Below are positions 11,671 through 20,792 of a stretch of 64,000 nucleotides of DNA, one piece after another. Where the stretch lies: assembly GCA_004563715.1 (NCBI GenBank), contig SIRX01000144.1, positions 1 through 64,000 of the forward strand. The letters are read 5' to 3'. A program made the position numbers and the translations under genes. Origin of the DNA: Actinomycetota bacterium. GTDB taxonomy: Bacteria > Actinomycetota > Rubrobacteria > Rubrobacterales > Rubrobacteraceae. Positions within the stretch are counted from its first letter, which is position 1; each line of letters begins with the position of its first letter. Below the pieces are notes generated by a model. That model was given only the letters and a program-made list of their open reading frames with translations, was not told the origin of the DNA and ran no database searches.

Positions 11671-12203
11671 ACCCGCTGGCTTTCATCCCGGGAAATACCA
11701 CCGGCCACCTCGGCCTCCAGGCTATCGAGGGCCTCGGAGATCAAGCGCTCGTGCTCGTCGCGGTCTACCTCGCGTCCCAGCACCCTCTCGGTAGCCTCCA
11801 CGACCATCCCGGCGACCTCGCCGCGCACCTCCCGCAGGGCGGTGTTCCGCTCTCGGGTGATCTCCTCGCGGGCCCGCTGGATAATGCGGTCGCCCTCTTG
11901 CTGGGCTTCGGTCCTGATCCGCTCCCGTTGGGCCGCGCCCTGCTTGCGCGACTCCTCCAGTATCCGGCGGGCCTCGCCGCGGGCCTCCTCGATCTGGCGC
12001 CGGTACTCAGCCAGCAACTCACGCGCCTCGCTCCGCGTCTTCTCTGCCTCGTCGATAGCCCGCTCGATCTGGCTCTGCCGTTTTTGGATTTGTTCCTGGA
12101 TCGGCGGGTAAACGTACTTGTACAACAGGTAGAGCAAGATCAGGAAGGTGATGATCTGCCAGAAGTATACGCTCGTATTCAGCGGGTCAAAGACCGTACC
12201 CAC
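11667..12203 (-). CDS. atpF: F1Fo ATP synthase b subunit
   Basis: Peripheral stalk of the synthase. One N-terminal membrane helix (about residues 10-30, IITFLILLYLLYKYVY) is followed by a long charged coiled coil rich in Arg, Glu and Gln that would dimerise and reach the delta subunit. The length of 178 residues is typical. It lies 17 bp after atpE and overlaps atpH by 4 bp. Confidence 0.95.
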   Translation of the reverse strand: MGTVFDPLNTSVYFWQIITFLILLYLLYKYVYPPIQEQIQKRQSQIERAIDEAEKTRSEARELLAEYRRQIEEARGEARRILEESRKQGAAQRERIRTEAQQEGDRIIQRAREEITRERNTALREVRGEVAGMVVEATERVLGREVDRDEHERLISEALDSLEAEVAGGISRDESQRV

Positions 12204-12220
12204 GACTTACCTCCTGCTTC

Positions 12221-12475
<255 letters not shown>

Positions 12476-12575
12476 CTACCCCTTTCTCAATAACTTCCTC
12501 AACCTACACGTACACCACGAGTGACCCTGCCATTGCGGTCCGCACCTTTGTCAGAGGTCTTGACTGGGATCTAAC

Positions 12576-13382
12576 CTAGTGCTCCTCGCCAAACATAGCC
12601 ATCTCGATGTATACCTGGGATAAGATAGCAAATATGTACGCCTGCAAAATGGACACGAACAACTTGAAAGCGGAGAACACCACGGTCACCGGCACCGACA
12701 CGAGCGCCGTTGCCGCACCGAAGTACAGTATCAAGCTCAGGAACACGTAGATCAAAAGGCTCCCGGCCAGCATGTTGGCGTAGAGCCTGACCGCGAGCGT
12801 CGCCGGCTGCGAGAAGAGGCGGCTCATGGCTTCGATGAGAAACAGGAAGGGCGCGATCAGGAACTTCCCGAAGGCGTTGTCTGGCAACCCTCCGGGCAAC
12901 CAACTCTTCAGGTACCCGCCGAGCCCGTTCCGGGCGATGCCTTGCTGCTGGACGAGGAGAAACGTACAAAGCGCCAGCACGAGCGTGACAGAGAGATTGC
13001 TGGTGACGGGGTAGCTGTTGGGCAGAAGCCCGAGAACGTTGAGCGTCAAGACGAAGACGAACAGCGTGAGCGTGTAGGGGAACCACTTGCGTCCCTCCTC
13101 CGCCATCTGCCCGCCGAGGTGGTTGCGTCCGAAGCCGTATATGTCCTCTACGATGACCTGGTAGGCTCCCGGCCGGTCTTTGAGTATGCGTGCGCCGACG
13201 AACATGATCAGGAAGGTCACAGCCGCCCCGATCCAGAGGAACCAGATGATCTTGTTTATAGAGATGTCCACCGGCCCCAGGCTGAGCGGTATCGCCCACG
13301 TCTCCCTGGCGGTCTCCCAGGTGTACAATATCTCGCTGCGCAAATCGTCCTGGGTCATCTGCGCAAGCGCAACCGTGTTCAT
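12576..13382 (-). CDS. atpB: F1Fo ATP synthase a subunit
   Basis: Membrane stator subunit that provides the proton half-channels. The ORF track shows a 419-residue frame because the reading frame is open far upstream. The genuine start is the ATG giving MNTVALAQMTQ, which overlaps the upstream gene's stop as ATGA, so the product is 268 residues. The essential Arg lies in SQPATLAVRLYANMLAGS and the late helix has the family's polar residues (FKLFVSILQAYIFAIL). The protein begins with an external, weakly conserved segment, then five to six membrane helices. Confidence 0.94.
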   Translation of the reverse strand: MNTVALAQMTQDDLRSEILYTWETARETWAIPLSLGPVDISINKIIWFLWIGAAVTFLIMFVGARILKDRPGAYQVIVEDIYGFGRNHLGGQMAEEGRKWFPYTLTLFVFVLTLNVLGLLPNSYPVTSNLSVTLVLALCTFLLVQQQGIARNGLGGYLKSWLPGGLPDNAFGKFLIAPFLFLIEAMSRLFSQPATLAVRLYANMLAGSLLIYVFLSLILYFGAATALVSVPVTVVFSAFKLFVSILQAYIFAILSQVYIEMAMFGEEH

Positions 13383-13849
13383 GCGATCACCTTTTTCTCC
13401 ATTCCTCCCCCGCTGCCAGAGCTTTCTACGCCCTCGCCGGTCCGACGTATCGCGCGCCGCCCGGCACTTTTTTCTGCACGGCCCAGAGCGCCAAGCGCGG
13501 TGGACAGTATCGCGACGTTCTCCACCAGGTAAACCCCGACGAAGCCGCCCAGCATGGCCACTGCGGGCCACATACCAAAGTACGCCGGAACCCCGAGAGC
13601 GGCCGCCACGAGCCCGTACCGTACCATGAAAGATACCCCCCCCACAGCCCGCCACCGCATCGACCGGTTCGCCAGCAGCGAAACGCTGAGGGCCGCGGAG
13701 ACGAAGCTCGCAAGCCCAACCCCAACCCCGTACCAGAAGGCCGCGGCCTCTGCGACCCCGAAGTACGCCCACACGGCCGCGCTGGCGACGACCGCCGCCA
13801 CGGCCACCCAGGCCGCATATCGAAGGGCGAGCCACCAGTGGGCGCTCAC
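13379..13849 (-). CDS. ATP synthase subunit I-like membrane protein (AtpI family, provisional)
   Basis: A small membrane protein of 156 residues with four likely helices (WWLALRYAAWVAVAAVVASA, then three more) and a basic, disordered tail. It lies immediately before atpB with a 4-bp ATGA overlap, the position taken by atpI in other atp operons. AtpI-family proteins assist c-ring assembly or Mg2+ supply. Sequence conservation in this family is low, so the assignment rests on topology and position. Confidence 0.65.
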   Translation of the reverse strand: MSAHWWLALRYAAWVAVAAVVASAAVWAYFGVAEAAAFWYGVGVGLASFVSAALSVSLLANRSMRWRAVGGVSFMVRYGLVAAALGVPAYFGMWPAVAMLGGFVGVYLVENVAILSTALGALGRAEKSAGRRAIRRTGEGVESSGSGGGMEKKVIA

Positions 13850-14073
13850 CGGCTATCCATCTGCTTCAAGGCTAGATACAGGTAGTAGAGACCACCGGCG
13901 AAGCCAACTGCCAGGCCCAACAGCAAGAACAGCGGCAGAGTACCCAGAGCCCGGTCTACGAACAAACCTATGCCGCCGAACACCACCAGAACCGCGACCA
14001 GGGCAAAACTTACGGCTATGGATCTTGCGTAGTAAGAGCCCAAGTTCTCCCTGCGAAAATAGGTGACGGTCAT
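13846..14073 (-). CDS. AtpZ-like small membrane protein of the ATP synthase operon
   Basis: A 75-residue protein with two membrane helices (SFALVAVLVVFGGIGLFVDRAL and PLFLLLGLAVGFAGGLYYLYL). The pattern GIGLFVDRALGTLPLF-type is typical of AtpZ/AtpI (F0F1-ATPase subunit, Gly-rich with a conserved Asp and Gly). It is the first gene of the atp operon and overlaps the next by 4 bp. I place the start at 14073 (MTVTYFRREN) instead of the upstream ATG at 14085, because that ATG lies inside the promoter's -10 box. Confidence 0.7.
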   Translation of the reverse strand: MTVTYFRRENLGSYYARSIAVSFALVAVLVVFGGIGLFVDRALGTLPLFLLLGLAVGFAGGLYYLYLALKQMDSR

Positions 14074-14080
14074 CGCCGAG

Positions 14081-14109
14081 ATCATACCCTAACGACCAAG
14101 CTGTTGCAA
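14081..14109 (-). promoter_or_regulatory. atp operon promoter, probably giving a leaderless mRNA
   Basis: On the minus strand TTGCAA and TATGAT are separated by exactly 17 bp. The -10 box ends 7 bp before the ATG of the AtpZ-like gene, so transcription would start at or next to that ATG. No ribosome binding site is seen between, which fits a leaderless transcript. Confidence 0.65.
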
Positions 14110-14169
14110 AAGGTTTCAAGTGCTCCAGGGGCGGCAAAGCGGCCCGGGGATAGATGTCGAGGCCGGGCT

Positions 14170-14410
14170 TCATTCCGCGGCCTGGATGCCGCCGGCCAGA
14201 AAGTCCTCGATAAGGTCCGCGAGCCTCCAGGGCTGGTCTTCGGGAACGAAGGTCATGGAACCAGGCAGGGTCACGAGGACGGCATCTGGAGAGCAGGCCG
14301 GGAGGCGAACGGCCAGCCTGGTCCAAAAAGGCCTTCCCGTCTCGGACGAGCAGCACCGGACGCCGGGAACGTCTAAAGCATCTGGCGGCGTCCAGCGTGT
14401 AGCGGTTTAT
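14170..14410 (-). pseudogene. C-terminal remnant of an alpha/beta-hydrolase gene
   Basis: This 365-bp gap holds no intact gene, but minus-strand translation recovers the last third of an alpha/beta hydrolase in two frames. One frame gives RYTLDAARCFRRSRRPVLLV (the strand before the catalytic Asp). After a shift the next gives VTLPGSMTFVPEDQPWRLAD followed by LIEDFLAGG and a TGA at 14170. The N-terminal nucleophile region is absent and at least one frameshift separates the pieces. The remnant lies between the dCMP deaminase gene and the atp promoter. Confidence 0.7.
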
Positions 14411-14451
14411 CCGCCGGTCCCGACGGCCCGGCACACCTCCCGGAACGGGCG

Positions 14452-14958
14452 CTATCTTCCGTCTTCTCCGGCTGGAAACGGCGACATCCGCAGGCCGCCC
14501 TCGGCGGCGAGCTCCATCGCGAGCGGGTCGGGGTAGCCGGCGGCGTAACGGACCTCCTCGATGCCGGCGTTCATGATCATCTTGACGCACAACAGGCAGG
14601 GCTGGTGGGTGCAGTAGAGGGTCGCCCCGCGGATGTTCACGCCGTGGTAAGCCGCCTGGATTATGGCGTTCTGCTCGGCGTGGAGCGTGCGCTGGCAGCT
14701 CTCGCGGCCGTCCACGATGCGGATGAGGCACCCCACGTCATCGCAGTGCGGCATCCCGGACGGGCTGCCGTTGTAGCCGGTGGTCAGGATACGCTTGTCC
14801 CGCACGATGACTGCCCCCACCGCCAGCCGCGGGCAGGTGGAGCGGGTGGCGACCTCGTGCGCGATGCGCATGAAGTACTCGTCCCACGACGGGCGCGGCG
14901 GCCGTAGCCGGTGGGCGCCGGTGGCCTCCTCCTGCGCCGGGTTTCTAGAGGGTTCCAT
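14452..14958 (-). CDS. dCMP deaminase (ComEB-like)
   Basis: Deaminates dCMP to dUMP, feeding thymidylate synthesis. The zinc site is clear: HAEQNAI (His and catalytic Glu) and PCLLCVKMI (two Cys). The region CPRLAVGAVIVRDKRILTTG is typical of ComEB/deoxycytidylate deaminases, and an additional conserved SGMPHCDDVGC motif marks dCMP over cytidine deaminases. The 168 residues include about 25 extra N-terminal ones. It overlaps upp by 14 bp, so glyA-upp-dCMP deaminase reads as a nucleotide/one-carbon operon. Confidence 0.9.
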   Translation of the reverse strand: MEPSRNPAQEEATGAHRLRPPRPSWDEYFMRIAHEVATRSTCPRLAVGAVIVRDKRILTTGYNGSPSGMPHCDDVGCLIRIVDGRESCQRTLHAEQNAIIQAAYHGVNIRGATLYCTHQPCLLCVKMIMNAGIEEVRYAAGYPDPLAMELAAEGGLRMSPFPAGEDGR

Positions 14959-15580
14959 ACAGCCTGTCCCCCGCGTCGCCGAGGCCCGGCACGATAAACG
15001 AGTTCTCGTCCAGCGCCGGGTCCACGGCGGCGGTGTAGAACTGCACGTCCGGGTGCTCGGAGGTTACGCTCTTTACCCCCGGCACGGCGGCGACGACATG
15101 CAGGCAGGAGATGCCGGTCGCCCCGTGCTCCTTGAGCTTCGTGAGCGTGGCGGAGAGGCTGCCGCCCGTGGCGAGCATGGGGTCGAGCACGATCACGAAG
15201 TACTCCTCCAGGTCGCGCGGCAGGTTTACGTAGTACTCGACGGGCTCGGCGGTCTCCTCGTCGCGCTGCAACCCCACAAACCCGACCGTGGCGGTCGGCA
15301 GCAGCGCCAGGGCCCCGTCGAGCATCCCGAGCCCCGCCCGCAGCACCGGCACCAGGCAGACCGGGGCGGAGATCTTCTCCACCTCCGTCTCCTTGAGCGG
15401 GGTGCGGATGCGGGCCGGGCGCGTCGGCAGCCCCGTCGCCGCCTCGCCGACCAGGAGCAGGGCCAGCTCCCGCATTACGCGCCGGAACTCCGGCAGCCCG
15501 GTCTCCTCGTTGCGCAACACGGCGAGCTTCTGCCGGCTGAGGGGACTGTCCAGGACGTGGAGGTTCGGCGCCTCACTCAT
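14945..15580 (-). CDS. upp: Uracil phosphoribosyltransferase
   Basis: Pyrimidine salvage: uracil plus PRPP gives UMP. The 211-residue product has the PRPP-binding loop [16 protein letters not shown] at about residues 130-145. The family's uracil-binding C-terminus is present ([16 protein letters not shown]). The N-terminal block [19 protein letters not shown] is also as expected. It overlaps glyA by 8 bp at one end and the dCMP deaminase gene at the other. Confidence 0.97.
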   Translation of the reverse strand: MSEAPNLHVLDSPLSRQKLAVLRNEETGLPEFRRVMRELALLLVGEAATGLPTRPARIRTPLKETEVEKISAPVCLVPVLRAGLGMLDGALALLPTATVGFVGLQRDEETAEPVEYYVNLPRDLEEYFVIVLDPMLATGGSLSATLTKLKEHGATGISCLHVVAAVPGVKSVTSEHPDVQFYTAAVDPALDENSFIVPGLGDAGDRLYGTL

Positions 15581-16793
15581 AGAGCGGGTAAGCCTCGGTG
15601 AGGGTTGTCACCCGGTCCCGCAGGCCCTGCGTCTCGCCCCGGACGGCGGCGGCGATGACGTCGGCGATCTCGCGCATCTCGGCCTCTCCCATGCCGCGGG
15701 TGGTCATGGCGGCCGTGCCGAGCCGCACCCCGCTGGTGACCATCGGCCCCTCGGGGTCGTTGGGGATCATGTTCTTGTTGCACGTCACCCCCACCTCGTC
15801 CAGAAGCTCCTCGAGCTCCTTGCCCGTGGTCCCGGTGCCGCGCAGGTCCACCAGGATCAGGTGGTTGTCCGTGCCGCCGGAGACGAGGTTCAGGCCGCCC
15901 TCTAGCAGCCCCTCGGCCAGCGCCCGCGCGTTCTCCACGATGCGGCGGGCGTAGTCCTCAAACTCTGGCTTGAGCGCCTCCCCGAAGGCGACCGCCTTGG
16001 CCGCGATGACGTGCATCAGAGGTCCGCCCTGCATCCCCGGGAACACCCGGCTATTGATCTTCTTGGCGAACTCCTCGCGGGAGAGGATGAGGCCGCCCCG
16101 CGGCCCGCGCAGCGTCTTGTGCGTGGTCGTGGTGACGATCTCGGAGTGCGGCACGGGCGACGGATGCACACCCGCCGCCACGAGGCCCGCGATGTGCGCC
16201 ATGTCCGTCAGCAAATACGCCCCGACCTCGTCGGCGACCTCGCGGAAGCGGTCGAAGTGGATAACGCGCGGGTAGGCGCTGGCCCCCGCGATGATCATGC
16301 GCGGCCTCTCCCGGACCGCGACCTCGCGCACCCGGTCGTAGTCTATGTACCCGTTCTCGTCCACCCCGTAGTGGACGAAGTCGTAGGTCCTGCCGCTGAA
16401 GTTGAGCTTCATGCCGTGGGTGAGGTGCCCGCCGTGGGCGAGGTCCATGCTCAGCACCTTCTCCCCCGGCTCCAGCAGCGTCGCGTAGGCTGCCTCGTTC
16501 GCCTGGCTCCCGGAGTGCGGCTGTACGTTGACGTGCTCCGCCCCGAAGAGCTCCAGCGCCCGGCCCATGGCGAGCCTCTCGGCCTTGTCCACCTGCTCGC
16601 ACCCACCGTAGTACCGCTTGCCCGGGTATCCTTCGGCATACTTGTTCGTCAGCACCGACCCCTGGGCCGCCAGCACCGCGGGCGACGCGAAGTTCTCGCT
16701 GGCTATCAACTCGATGGTCGTTCGCTGCCGCTCTAATTCCCCGTCCAGCGCCTCCTGGACCTCTGAGTCGACCTCAGTGTACGGACCTATCAT
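15573..16793 (-). CDS. glyA: Serine hydroxymethyltransferase
   Basis: PLP enzyme that interconverts serine and glycine, charging tetrahydrofolate with a one-carbon unit. The PLP lysine is in [15 protein letters not shown] at about residue 225. The N-terminal [20 protein letters not shown] is diagnostic, and the length of 406 is normal. First gene of the glyA-upp-dCMP deaminase unit, reached from its own promoter 90 bp upstream. Position between tsaC and upp matches the conserved Gram-positive gene order. Confidence 0.97.
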   Translation of the reverse strand: MIGPYTEVDSEVQEALDGELERQRTTIELIASENFASPAVLAAQGSVLTNKYAEGYPGKRYYGGCEQVDKAERLAMGRALELFGAEHVNVQPHSGSQANEAAYATLLEPGEKVLSMDLAHGGHLTHGMKLNFSGRTYDFVHYGVDENGYIDYDRVREVAVRERPRMIIAGASAYPRVIHFDRFREVADEVGAYLLTDMAHIAGLVAAGVHPSPVPHSEIVTTTTHKTLRGPRGGLILSREEFAKKINSRVFPGMQGGPLMHVIAAKAVAFGEALKPEFEDYARRIVENARALAEGLLEGGLNLVSGGTDNHLILVDLRGTGTTGKELEELLDEVGVTCNKNMIPNDPEGPMVTSGVRLGTAAMTTRGMGEAEMREIADVIAAAVRGETQGLRDRVTTLTEAYPLYE

Positions 16794-16880
16794 GCTCTAC
16801 CTCCAGCTCAGGTTTATAGTCAGTTCTGCCGGGCGGTGCGTTCTGGTGCCGGGCCTCTCTGGTACGGTACGCCGACAGAG

Positions 16881-16909
16881 AGTATAAACACTGTGCATGG
16901 CACCCTCAA
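16881..16909 (-). promoter_or_regulatory. glyA promoter
   Basis: TTGAGG and TATACT on the minus strand are spaced by exactly 17 bp in the 127-bp gap between tsaC and glyA. The predicted leader of about 80 nt ends with a GGAGG site before the glyA ATG. I looked for a glycine or folate riboswitch fold in this short leader and did not recognise one. Confidence 0.7.
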
Positions 16910-16920
16910 ACGGACGGGGA

Positions 16921-17487
16921 CTACTCCGTGTTCGCCAGGCGCTTCAGGTCTTTCTCCGTCAGCATCGCGCTCGGGCGCAGCAGCCGCGGCTCGGGGCCGG
17001 AGAGGTCGACGACCGCCGAGGCTTCACCCCGGCCCGTCTCGCCCAACACGACCAGCTCTACGGCCTCCAGTATCCGGTGGTCCACTTCCTCCAGGGAAGC
17101 CGGTGGCTGCTCGCCGGCAAGGTTCGCGCTGGTGGCGTAGAGCGGCCCGCCGTAGGCCGCGAGTAGCTCCCGGACCACCGGATGGTCCGGGACCCGCACC
17201 CCGACGGTTCCGCCGCCGGACGGCAGCACCAGCGTCAGGGGTCCGGGCCAGTAGACAGCGGCGAGCTTCTCCGCGAGCGGCGGCACGCGGTCGGCCAACC
17301 CGAACGCCTGCTCTGCGGTGGCGCACAGCAAGGCCACCGGCTTGTTCGGGTCCCGGCCCTTGATCCCGGCCAGCGCCCGCAGCCCTTCTCCGGTTGCCAC
17401 GAGGCCCACGACCGTCTCGGTGGGAACCAGCAGCACCCGTCCCTCACGCAAGGCTCCGGCCGCCTCTTGCACGTCCACCACCCTCAC
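16921..17487 (-). CDS. tsaC: Threonylcarbamoyl-AMP synthase (Sua5/YciO/YrdC family)
   Basis: Makes threonylcarbamoyl-AMP from threonine, bicarbonate and ATP for the t6A37 modification of ANN-decoding tRNAs. The 188-residue protein is the single-domain TsaC/YrdC type without the Sua5 C-terminal domain. The signatures are VLLVPTETVVGLVATG, the KGRDPNKPVALL nucleotide loop and YATSANLAGEQPP. The start is a GTG overlapping the prmC stop by 4 bp (GTGA). Neighbour prmC also serves translation. Confidence 0.93.
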   Translation of the reverse strand: MRVVDVQEAAGALREGRVLLVPTETVVGLVATGEGLRALAGIKGRDPNKPVALLCATAEQAFGLADRVPPLAEKLAAVYWPGPLTLVLPSGGGTVGVRVPDHPVVRELLAAYGGPLYATSANLAGEQPPASLEEVDHRILEAVELVVLGETGRGEASAVVDLSGPEPRLLRPSAMLTEKDLKRLANTE

Positions 17488-18362
17488 GCCGTCCTCCAGG
17501 CCAGGAGCACCGCGCGGGGCGTGCCCGCCAGGTCCGGCCGTACGCCCAGCGGCACAAAGCCGGCCCGGCGGCCCAGTTCCATCACCGCCTCATCCTGGCT
17601 CTCCCCGACCTCCAGCACCACTTCCGCGCCCTCTCTGAGCACGCCGGGCGCCTCGGCCAGGATGCGCCGGTAGAAGCCCAGGCCGTCCGGGCCGCCGTCG
17701 AGGGCGGCGGGCGGGTCCCAGTCCCGCACCTCGGGAGGCAGATGCCGCAGGTCGCCGCTCTTTACGTAGGGCGGGTTGGACACGAGCAGGTCGATCCCGC
17801 CGGGTAAAAGTTGCTCCAGGCCCGAGAACAGATCCCCCGGATAAAAGCAGACGTCGACCCCCGCTTCTTCAGCGTTGCGCCGCGCCACCTCCAGGGCCAC
17901 CTCCGAGACGTCGGTGGCGTACACCGAGCAGCGGGGACGCTCCTGGGCGACGGAGACCGCGATGGCCCCGGAACCCGTCCCCAGATCCAGGACCCCCGCC
18001 GCCCCCCCGCGGGCGTCGAGGCGTTCCAGAACAGCCTCTACCACGCTCTCGGTGTCAGGCCGGGGAACAAGGGTCTCCTGACTCAACTTCAGCTTCAGGT
18101 TGCGGAAGTAAGCGTATCCGAGGATACGTTGCACCGGCTCCCGCGCCTTGCGCCGGGAGGTCCAGTTTTCGTACGTCGAGAGCTGGTCTCGGGTGAGAAG
18201 CTTGGTCTGGAGGGCGAGGTCCGCACGACCGACGCCGAGCAACTCGGAGAGCAGAACCTCCGCCGAGGCGAGCGGCTCGGGGACTCCGGCCCCCTCGAGC
18301 TCCCCCGCGGCAACCCGGACCGTCTCCCGCGTCCGCCGGGCACCGGCGGCGTCCGCCAACAT
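17484..18362 (-). CDS. prmC: Peptide chain release factor N5-glutamine methyltransferase
   Basis: Methylates the Gln of the GGQ motif in release factors. The N-terminal helical substrate-binding domain covers about residues 1-100, then a SAM-binding domain with DLGTGSG at 126-132 and the catalytic NPPY at 196-199. Full family length (292). It directly follows prfA, whose product is its substrate, with 3 bp between the genes. Confidence 0.95.
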   Translation of the reverse strand: MLADAAGARRTRETVRVAAGELEGAGVPEPLASAEVLLSELLGVGRADLALQTKLLTRDQLSTYENWTSRRKAREPVQRILGYAYFRNLKLKLSQETLVPRPDTESVVEAVLERLDARGGAAGVLDLGTGSGAIAVSVAQERPRCSVYATDVSEVALEVARRNAEEAGVDVCFYPGDLFSGLEQLLPGGIDLLVSNPPYVKSGDLRHLPPEVRDWDPPAALDGGPDGLGFYRRILAEAPGVLREGAEVVLEVGESQDEAVMELGRRAGFVPLGVRPDLAGTPRAVLLAWRTA

Positions 18363-18365
18363 CCC

Positions 18366-19460
18366 CTAGCCGGGCGTGCCGGCGGCCTCGGCGGCGAGCC
18401 GGTCGGCCCGCTCCTTGGCGGCGAGCGCCTGGGTGAACTCATCGACCTCGCCGGCCAGCACGGCCTCCAGGTTGTGCGAGGTCAGGCCCACCCGGTGGTC
18501 CGTGATGCGGCCCTGCGGGAAGTTGTAGGTGCGGACCTTCGCCGACCGGTCGCCGGTGCCTACCTGCGCCTGGCGCAGCGCGCCCTCCCGCTCCTGCTGC
18601 TCGCGCGTCTCGCGCTCCAGCAACCGGGACTTCAGGATACGCAGGGCCTGCTCCTTGTTCTGGAGCTGGCTCTTCTCGTTCTGGCACGTCACTACCAGAC
18701 CCGTCGGCTTGTGCGTGATCCTCACCGCCGAGTCCGTGGTGTTTACGCTCTGGCCGCCGGGACCACTAGAACGGTAAACGTCTACTTCAAGGTCGTTCTG
18801 AGAGATCTGGATCTCCACGTCCTCGGCCTCCGGGAGCACGGCGACGGTGGCGGTTGAAGTGTGGATGCGGCCCTGGCTCTCGGTCTTGGGGACCCGCTGA
18901 ACGCGGTGGGTCCCGCCCTCGTGTTTAAAGACGGAGTAGGCCCGGTCACCGGAGATCTCGACCGCGACCTCCTTGTAGCCGCCGACCTCGGCCGGGCTCG
19001 ACGACATGGTGCGGTGTTTGAAGCCGAGCCGGTCGGCGTAGCGGGTGTACATTTCGAAGAGCTCACCGGCGAACAGGGCGGCCTCATCGCCACCGGCGCC
19101 GGCCCGGATCTCCAGGATCACATCCTTATCGTCGTTCGGGTCGCGGTCTATGAGCTCGGCCCGGATCTTCTCCGAAAGCTCTTCCACGCGTTCTTCGGCC
19201 TGCCGGGCTTCCGCCGCGAAGAACTCCCGCTCTTCGGCGTTCTCGGCCTGCGGGATGAGCTCCCGCGCCTCGTCACCCGCCTCGATAGCCTCGAACAGCT
19301 CCTGGGCCATCTCCGCGCCGCGGCGCATGCGGGCGTGCTCCTTTGCCACCTCCGTGTAGCGCTTCTGGTCCGAGTAGATGTCCGGGTCGGAGAGCTCCTC
19401 CGTGAGCGCCTTGTAGCGCGCGAGCGTCTCCTCCGCCAGCTTTATAACCTGTTCGTCCAT
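18366..19460 (-). CDS. prfA: Peptide chain release factor 1
   Basis: Terminates translation at UAG and UAA. GGQ is at about residues 235-237 in [20 protein letters not shown]. The stop-codon-recognising PxT tripeptide is PKT at about 191-193 in [15 protein letters not shown], inside the segment that distinguishes RF1 from RF2. The chain is 364 residues with the usual N-terminal coiled coil. Part of the rho-rpmE2-DUF1385-prfA-prmC-tsaC run. Confidence 0.97.
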   Translation of the reverse strand: MDEQVIKLAEETLARYKALTEELSDPDIYSDQKRYTEVAKEHARMRRGAEMAQELFEAIEAGDEARELIPQAENAEEREFFAAEARQAEERVEELSEKIRAELIDRDPNDDKDVILEIRAGAGGDEAALFAGELFEMYTRYADRLGFKHRTMSSSPAEVGGYKEVAVEISGDRAYSVFKHEGGTHRVQRVPKTESQGRIHTSTATVAVLPEAEDVEIQISQNDLEVDVYRSSGPGGQSVNTTDSAVRITHKPTGLVVTCQNEKSQLQNKEQALRILKSRLLERETREQQEREGALRQAQVGTGDRSAKVRTYNFPQGRITDHRVGLTSHNLEAVLAGEVDEFTQALAAKERADRLAAEAAGTPG

Positions 19461-19461
19461 C

Positions 19462-20376
19462 CTAGATCACCAGCTTGTTCGTCGCCTCGTCCGGCCTGAG
19501 CTTCGCCTCTTCTTCCATCGCGAGCACCTTCTTCAACGAGGACATCGCGACCTCCACCATGTCGTCCGACGGCTCCCGCGTCGTCAGCTTCTGGAGTTGC
19601 AACCCCGGCCATACCAGTACCTGAACCACAGGGTTGTTCTGGTTGCGGGCGCTCCACATAATGAACTCGAACGCCAGCCCCGCCACGAGCGGGATCACCA
19701 CGATCCGGCTGACGACCATGTACAGCCAGCCTTCGACGCCGAGCAGTGAGAAGACCAGGATGCTCAGCACCAGCACGTAGAGCACGAAGCTGGTGCCGCA
19801 GCGCACGTGGCTCGTGTCCAGTTTGCGGGCGTTCTCCGGGGTTAGTTCCTCTCCCCGTTCGTAGACCTTGATCGCCTTGTGCTCCGCGCCGTGGTAACCG
19901 AAAAAGCGTTTGATGTCCCGGCTGGCGGCGGTGATGACCACCAGGTACGCGATAAAGATCGCGATCCGCAGCACGCCCTCGACGAGGTTGAAGACTATGG
20001 GGTTCTCGATGCTCTCCCCGAGCAGCGCGCCGATGCCCTTGGTACCGAGCACCGGCGCGGCGAGAAACAGAACCAGCGCGAGCCCGAGGCCGAAGAGGAG
20101 GGTCAGCGCGATCTCCTTTTTCGACAGATCCTCTTCTTCGCCCAGGGCGATGTTGGTCGAGAGGGTAAGCGCCTTCATGCCGAGCCAGAGGGTCTCGGCG
20201 AGCGAGAGAAAGCCCCGGACCACCGGCAGCCGGAACAACCAGCTCTTGCGCGTGATCGAGCGAAACCGTTCCGCCTTTATGTCCAGTTCCCCCGATGGCG
20301 TCCTTACGGCCATCCCCCAGAAGTTGGGGGAGCGCATCAGGACGCCCTCCATTATGGCCTGGCCGCCGACCCTCAC
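19462..20376 (-). CDS. DUF1385 membrane protein
   Basis: A 304-residue protein of the DUF1385 (YqhQ-like) family. It opens with the hallmark [20 protein letters not shown], followed by about five to six hydrophobic segments. A conserved soluble block [18 protein letters not shown] and [15 protein letters not shown] follow, with His, Glu and Cys residues that could bind a metal. The biochemical role is not known. The gene commonly sits next to prfA and rpmE in Gram-positive genomes, as here. It starts with GTG 12 bp after rpmE2. Confidence 0.87.
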   Translation of the reverse strand: MRVGGQAIMEGVLMRSPNFWGMAVRTPSGELDIKAERFRSITRKSWLFRLPVVRGFLSLAETLWLGMKALTLSTNIALGEEEDLSKKEIALTLLFGLGLALVLFLAAPVLGTKGIGALLGESIENPIVFNLVEGVLRIAIFIAYLVVITAASRDIKRFFGYHGAEHKAIKVYERGEELTPENARKLDTSHVRCGTSFVLYVLVLSILVFSLLGVEGWLYMVVSRIVVIPLVAGLAFEFIMWSARNQNNPVVQVLVWPGLQLQKLTTREPSDDMVEVAMSSLKKVLAMEEEAKLRPDEATNKLVI

Positions 20377-20388
20377 GGTACGGTCCCC

Positions 20389-20640
20389 TTACCGCTGACG
20401 GCGGGCGCGGCGGTTCTCGAACCTCTGGACCCGGCCGCCCGTGTCTACTATCCGCTGCTTCCCCGTGAAGAACGGGTGGCTCGCGCTGGAGACGTCCAAC
20501 TCGACGAGCGGGTAGGTGTTGCCGTCCTCCCACTCGATGGTCCGGTCGGTCTGGACCGTGGAACGCGTCAGAAAGGTAAAGTCCGCGCTCGCGTCGCGGA
20601 ATACTACCGTCCGGTACTCCGGGTGAATGCCCTGTTTCAT
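20389..20640 (-). CDS. rpmE2: 50S ribosomal protein L31, type B (zinc-independent)
   Basis: Large-subunit protein of 83 residues with the type B layout ([14 protein letters not shown]) and no cysteines, so it lacks the zinc ribbon found in type A L31. Zinc-free L31 paralogues are often used under zinc limitation. In this region it is the only L31, so it may be constitutive. A GGAGG site lies at proper distance from the ATG. Downstream of rho after a strong terminator hairpin. Confidence 0.94.
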   Translation of the reverse strand: MKQGIHPEYRTVVFRDASADFTFLTRSTVQTDRTIEWEDGNTYPLVELDVSSASHPFFTGKQRIVDTGGRVQRFENRRARRQR

Positions 20641-20743
20641 AGGTTATACCTCCGTCTTTCGGTTTCGGCGACGGCCGGACGATGCCTCCCGCCGCCTTTC
20701 GAGCCGCCCTAGTTTAATACGGGCGGCGGCAGAAAACCTCGAA

Positions 20744-20777
20744 AGGACGGGGCGAGTTCCGGAACTCGCCCCGTCCT
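20744..20777 (-). terminator. Rho-gene terminator hairpin
   Basis: A perfect inverted repeat of 17 bp per arm (AGGACGGGGCGAGTTCC and its complement, no loop bases beyond the centre) lies 15 bp downstream of the rho stop. On the minus strand it is followed by a T-rich run (TTTCGAGGTTTTC). It separates rho from rpmE2. Confidence 0.8.
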
Positions 20778-20792
20778 CCCGAAGCCGGGAGC

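Noticed and set aside
13853-14731. 292-aa minus-strand ORF upstream of the atp operon.
   Set aside because: Mixed-frame read through the hydrolase remnant and the dCMP deaminase gene; only the remnant part has meaning.
16794-16920. Glycine or folate riboswitch before glyA.
   Set aside because: The leader is about 80 nt and no tandem aptamer or conserved core was recognised; only a promoter is clear.
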